From contig DAOWHJ010000060.1 of the NCBI GenBank assembly GCA_030641485.1, forward strand, positions 1-15,653: 15,653 nucleotides of DNA, written 5' to 3'. Source of the stretch: Pseudomonadota bacterium. Lineage in GTDB: Bacteria; Desulfobacterota; Anaeroferrophillalia; Anaeroferrophillales; Tharpellaceae. Below, piece after piece: positions 12,859-15,653 of this stretch; the stretch's first letter is position 1; each line of letters starts with the position of its first letter. The notes beneath the pieces are model-generated. The model saw nothing but the letters and a program-made list of their open reading frames with translations. It searched no databases and was not told where the DNA came from. The position numbers and the translations under genes were made by a program.

Positions 12859-14996
12859 AAATTCTCATCCTCTCCGACCAACACCCGAAATCCAACCCTG
12901 GCACCCTGACCAGGGTTGGACTCAAGCTCAAAAAAACCACCGATCAAAGTTGCCCGCTCCCGCATCCCGGCAATCCCAAGACCGCTATATCCAGTAGTTT
13001 CTTCCAAGTTAAAACCTCTACCATCATCCTCGACCATCAGCTCAAACTGTCCATCATTCACAACCAGAGAGATCGTCACCTGCTCGGCCTGAGAGTGGCG
13101 GGCAACATTAGTCAGAGCCTCCTGCGAAATCCGATAAGCTGTCGTTGCCAAAGTATCATCCAAATCTGGCATTTCACCATCAACATTAAGGGTGCAGGCA
13201 ATTCCGGTTCGTCTCTCAAAATCGGCAGCATACCATTCCAAAGCCTCAACCAAGCCGAGATCGTCCAAAATCCCGGGACGCAAACGTAAGGCGATACTCC
13301 TGACCTCATCAATCGTGTCATCGATCAAGGAGGCCATCATTGCTGCCCGCTCAGCCGCTTTGGCATCAACCGCAGCTAATTTACCTCCCAACCAGACCGT
13401 TTCCAGTCGTAAAGCGGTCAACACCTGACCCAGTTCATCGTGCAACCCTCGGGCAATTGCAGCCCGCTCCTTCTCCTGCCCCGCCAGAATACTACCGGAA
13501 AGACGCCGCAATTCAGTGGTCCTCCGCTTAACCTGACGTTCCAAATCTTGGGTATAGAGACTAAGTTTCTCCTGGGCTTTGTCAAGGGCTTTTTCTGCTG
13601 CCTTCCGGACGCTGATGTCAATCGAAACTGCAAGTGAACGGGCGATGCTACCATCTTGATCTCGGTCACCGATCGCAGAAAGCAGAACATCCATTACAGT
13701 ACCATCTTTGCGGACAATCTGATAGGCAATATCTTTACAAAAACCGGTCCGAAAAAACTCTGGTAAAATCTCTTGTTCAGCGTAATTTCGTGACTCTGGA
13801 GTAAGAAAATCGAGTAACGGTCTCCCAACCACCTCTGAGCGCTCATAACCCAAAATTTCAAGCCAGTGGTCACTAACACTTATCAAGAACCCTGATGAGT
13901 TAATTGAATGCAGCATCGCCGGGGTATTATGGTAAATAGATCGATAACGCTTTTCACTCTCCCGCAGAGCCTGCTCGGCTCTTTTCCGTTGAACTATCTC
14001 AACACTGGCTTTGCGATAAAGAAAAAAGACCGCCAGTCCGACCAAAATACAGAGCGTCACCACGGTTGGTACTGTAACCCGAACCAAGGGATCGAAAACG
14101 ACCTTGTAGATAGCTTTCAAACTCCGCAAATGGATCACGTACCAGCCGGGGAAACCATCAATTTCCAAACGGTTGACCAAATACCTGCGCCCATCACCAT
14201 CGACAGCGTAACGATCACCATCAGACTCCAAGCCAACCCAATCCCAGGAACCTTCACCAAACTGTCTCGACGTTGCCAGCTCATGCTGTTTATCTTCTGG
14301 ATTTTGCCAAAGCAGCTTAAACAGCCATGGCCTCCGGTTGGCAATAAAAATCAGGCCGTGCGGATCAGTAACCACCACTATTTCATCTCGACTCTGGCCA
14401 AGTTTTTTCTCTATCTGTTCAAGTGACGCCTTAATCACCACAACTCCGAGCGGTTCTGGTGCCGATTTTGAGAAAACCGGACAACTGCAATAGACACCAC
14501 GCCTACCTGAAGTTGTACCCAAAGCCAGATAAGAGGTCGGAGACCCTTGCATAGCCTGTTTAAAATAGGGACGAAAGGCAAAATTTTTGCCGATAAAACT
14601 ATCTTCGGCAGCACGGTTGCTGGAGGCCACAGTTAGTCCGTTTTGGTCCATGAGATAGCAAACATCAGAACGTAGTGCACTGTTGAAATGGTTCAACAGT
14701 TTCTCCGCACGCTGCAAATAGATAAGTTTTTTCAAATCAGAAGCATCAGTTTCGTCGGCACCTTCCACCAGAAAATCAACTAACTGAGGCATACCAGACA
14801 GAGCCCGTACCGGCTTTACATTCTCGGAAAGATAACTCGAAAGATTCTTTTGAATAATCTCGATCCGAGTGATCGCATGATGTTCTGCCTCCTGAAACGC
14901 AGCTCTCTTTAAAGAAGCATAGTGAAGATAACTCCCGGTAGCGGCCGACACAAAAACGAGTAGCGACAAAACCAATAAAATAAGGCGTAGTTTCAT
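12855..14996 (-). CDS. Sensor histidine kinase with DctB-like periplasmic sensor, PAS and HisKA_3/HATPase_c
   Basis: Inner-membrane kinase of 713 residues. TM1 is about 5-27; a periplasmic double-Cache-type sensor spans 28-304; TM2 is about 306-327. The sensor contains FIGKNFAFRPYFKQAMQG (134-151), YLALGTTSGRRGVYCSCPV (156-174) and GVVVIKASLEQIE (184-196), a pattern close to DctB/DctS dicarboxylate sensors. A PAS domain (about 345-465, YRSIYHNTPAMLH to IDISVRK) and a coiled coil (468-500) follow. The transmitter is of NarX/HisKA_3 type: ARGLHDELGQ with phospho-acceptor His519, N-box ALTNVARHS with Asn630, G1 DDGRGF (657-662) and G2 GLGIAGMRERA (672-682). Every catalytic motif is intact. It lies 6 nt after a small membrane-protein gene and overlaps its response regulator by 4 nt. 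It likely senses an organic acid and controls the TRAP genes. No strong Shine-Dalgarno precedes its ATG, suggesting translational coupling to the gene upstream. Confidence 0.93.
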   Translation of the reverse strand: MKLRLILLVLSLLVFVSAATGSYLHYASLKRAAFQEAEHHAITRIEIIQKNLSSYLSENVKPVRALSGMPQLVDFLVEGADETDASDLKKLIYLQRAEKLLNHFNSALRSDVCYLMDQNGLTVASSNRAAEDSFIGKNFAFRPYFKQAMQGSPTSYLALGTTSGRRGVYCSCPVFSKSAPEPLGVVVIKASLEQIEKKLGQSRDEIVVVTDPHGLIFIANRRPWLFKLLWQNPEDKQHELATSRQFGEGSWDWVGLESDGDRYAVDGDGRRYLVNRLEIDGFPGWYVIHLRSLKAIYKVVFDPLVRVTVPTVVTLCILVGLAVFFLYRKASVEIVQRKRAEQALRESEKRYRSIYHNTPAMLHSINSSGFLISVSDHWLEILGYERSEVVGRPLLDFLTPESRNYAEQEILPEFFRTGFCKDIAYQIVRKDGTVMDVLLSAIGDRDQDGSIARSLAVSIDISVRKAAEKALDKAQEKLSLYTQDLERQVKRRTTELRRLSGSILAGQEKERAAIARGLHDELGQVLTALRLETVWLGGKLAAVDAKAAERAAMMASLIDDTIDEVRSIALRLRPGILDDLGLVEALEWYAADFERRTGIACTLNVDGEMPDLDDTLATTAYRISQEALTNVARHSQAEQVTISLVVNDGQFELMVEDDGRGFNLEETTGYSGLGIAGMRERATLIGGFFELESNPGQGARVGFRVLVGEDENL

Positions 14997-15002
14997 GAAA
15001 AA

Positions 15003-15491
15003 TCAACCATAGCTTCTGCTCTTATTCTTTCGAACCATCTGCCACCATAAACAAAGAGTGCCCAAAACATACACAAGCCCAGCCAGAAGTACTTGCAACA
15101 GACTCTTTTCTCCAATTTTTTGCTCTATAATTACACCTACAACCAACGTAATTCCGGAAAATAGCACAATCATAAACACAGGGGATAACTCCATTGCACG
15201 CAATTGCTTAACATCTCTCCGACAAAGTTTAAAAATTAGATAAAGAGGGATGAAAAAGATATTCCGACCCAAAACGGTCATTCTGAACACGACCCAACAA
15301 AGCAGGACGAGGTTGGCATAAAAAAAGAGGACAACAATAAGATAACTCAGAAATCCCGGTTCACCCACCGTGAACACCGGCATAAAAATCACTACCGCAA
15401 AAAGGGCATAGGCCACTCCGGCAACCCAGAGCATAGCCTTAAAAAGCAGATCATATTCACTATTATCCCCTGCAGTCATCACATCTCCCAT
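15003..15491 (-). CDS. Small polytopic membrane protein of unknown function
   Basis: Protein of 162 residues that I do not recognise. It has about four hydrophobic segments (19-40, 47-70, 103-123, 132-151), a basic region between the second and third (89-98, LCRRDVKQLR) and a basic C-terminus (VRKNKSRSYG). No enzyme motif or signal peptide is seen. Its stop lies 6 nt before the sensor kinase start, so it is cotranscribed with the two-component system and could be an accessory membrane component or auxiliary sensor protein. The start is ambiguous: the ATG at 15491 has only a weak AGG upstream, whereas the second ATG (15479, residue 5) has GGGAG 5 nt before it and may be the true start. Confidence 0.7.
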   Translation of the reverse strand: MGDVMTAGDNSEYDLLFKAMLWVAGVAYALFAVVIFMPVFTVGEPGFLSYLIVVLFFYANLVLLCWVVFRMTVLGRNIFFIPLYLIFKLCRRDVKQLRAMELSPVFMIVLFSGITLVVGVIIEQKIGEKSLLQVLLAGLVYVLGTLCLWWQMVRKNKSRSYG

Positions 15492-15564
15492 AAAATTAAA
15501 AACCTAACATCTGTCTTAAATTTCGCAAAAAATTTACTCGCATGCTTTTCTAGGGGGGGGTGCA

Positions 15565-15653
15565 TCATCGGCTCTTCCCCAGCGCAGTCAAATTCCACCG
15601 ATACAACATCCCCTCCTCACTGAGCCCGGTCAAATAATCACCTTGCAGAAACA
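15565..15653 (-). CDS. C-terminal end of an unidentified gene, cut by the window edge
   Basis: On the minus strand the last frame entering the window reads FLQGDYLTGLSEEGMLY then RWNLTALGKSR and a TGA stop (15565-15567). The other two frames hit stops at once. The G-D-x-L-x-x-x-S-x-E-G-x-L-x-x-W-x-L pattern resembles the final strands of a WD40 or other beta-propeller repeat, but 28 residues are too few to be sure. The stop is 73 nt upstream of the small membrane-protein start, so it may belong to the same transcription unit. The 73-nt gap includes a run of eight G (15553-15560, plus strand). Confidence 0.5.
   Translation of the reverse strand, partial: FLQGDYLTGLSEEGMLYRWNLTALGKSR

Noticed and set aside
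13908..14426. Plus-strand open frame of 172 codons opposite the kinase gene
   Set aside because: Antisense shadow of the sensor domain coding region, with no motif and no start signals.
1..15653. CRISPR arrays, tRNA genes, insertion-sequence transposases, toxin-antitoxin pairs
   Set aside because: No regularly spaced direct repeats, no cloverleaf with TΨC-type GTTCRA segment, and no transposase or toxin-like motifs were found by reading both strands.

Overview
The window looks like part of the chromosome of a Gram-negative bacterium with an outer membrane. It encodes a signal-peptide beta-barrel protein ending in phenylalanine, a periplasmic TRAP binding protein and a DctB-like periplasmic sensor. 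The flavour of the TRAP, sensor and porin proteins suggests a Desulfobacterota (former Deltaproteobacteria) organism; this placement is inference from protein character, not a database match.

Left edge (1-380): gene debris. The last ~45 nt of a 5S rRNA gene lie on the minus strand with the 5' two thirds missing. Next to it is a frameshifted N-terminal scrap of an FAD-dependent oxidoreductase. A near-consensus sigma70 promoter (TTGACA-17-TATATT) follows and faces the first intact genes.

Secreted two-gene operon (381-3725, plus strand): the first gene encodes a V8-like (S1B) serine protease fold in which the His, Asp and Ser triad positions all appear substituted (Tyr, Ser, Tyr). The second, 12 nt downstream, encodes a transglutaminase-like protein with an intact Cys-His-Asp triad. 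Both have signal peptides and both end in the same ~200-residue C-terminal module, itself an internal duplication. This is the most unusual part of the window. A second scrap, the C-terminus of a YhbQ/YazA-type GIY-YIG protein, lies just downstream on the minus strand. An imperfect direct repeat (about 1-25 and 3979-4005) brackets the whole block, which hints at an acquired or rearranged island.

Middle (4038-7323): a fold-type-I PLP aminotransferase (plus strand, TTG start) ends 1 nt from the end of a convergent gene for an exported FG-GAP/VCBS repeat protein with an N-terminal FlgT-C-like domain. An ~82 bp palindromic REP/MITE-like element and a strong terminator fill the gap before the next gene.

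Right half (7324-15653, all minus strand): a C4-dicarboxylate-type TRAP locus. In transcription order it holds the C-terminus of an unidentified gene, a small polytopic membrane protein, a sensor kinase with DctB-like periplasmic sensor, PAS and HisKA_3 output, and an overlapping NarL/LuxR-type response regulator. After these come the TRAP binding protein dctP, a terminator-like hairpin, dctQ and dctM (overlapping), and an outer-membrane barrel protein. A reasonable working model is that the sensor detects an organic acid in the periplasm, the regulator controls dctPQM, the barrel protein admits substrate through the outer membrane, DctP binds it, and DctQM imports it with an ion gradient. Regulation and substrate are inferred from gene order and family resemblance.
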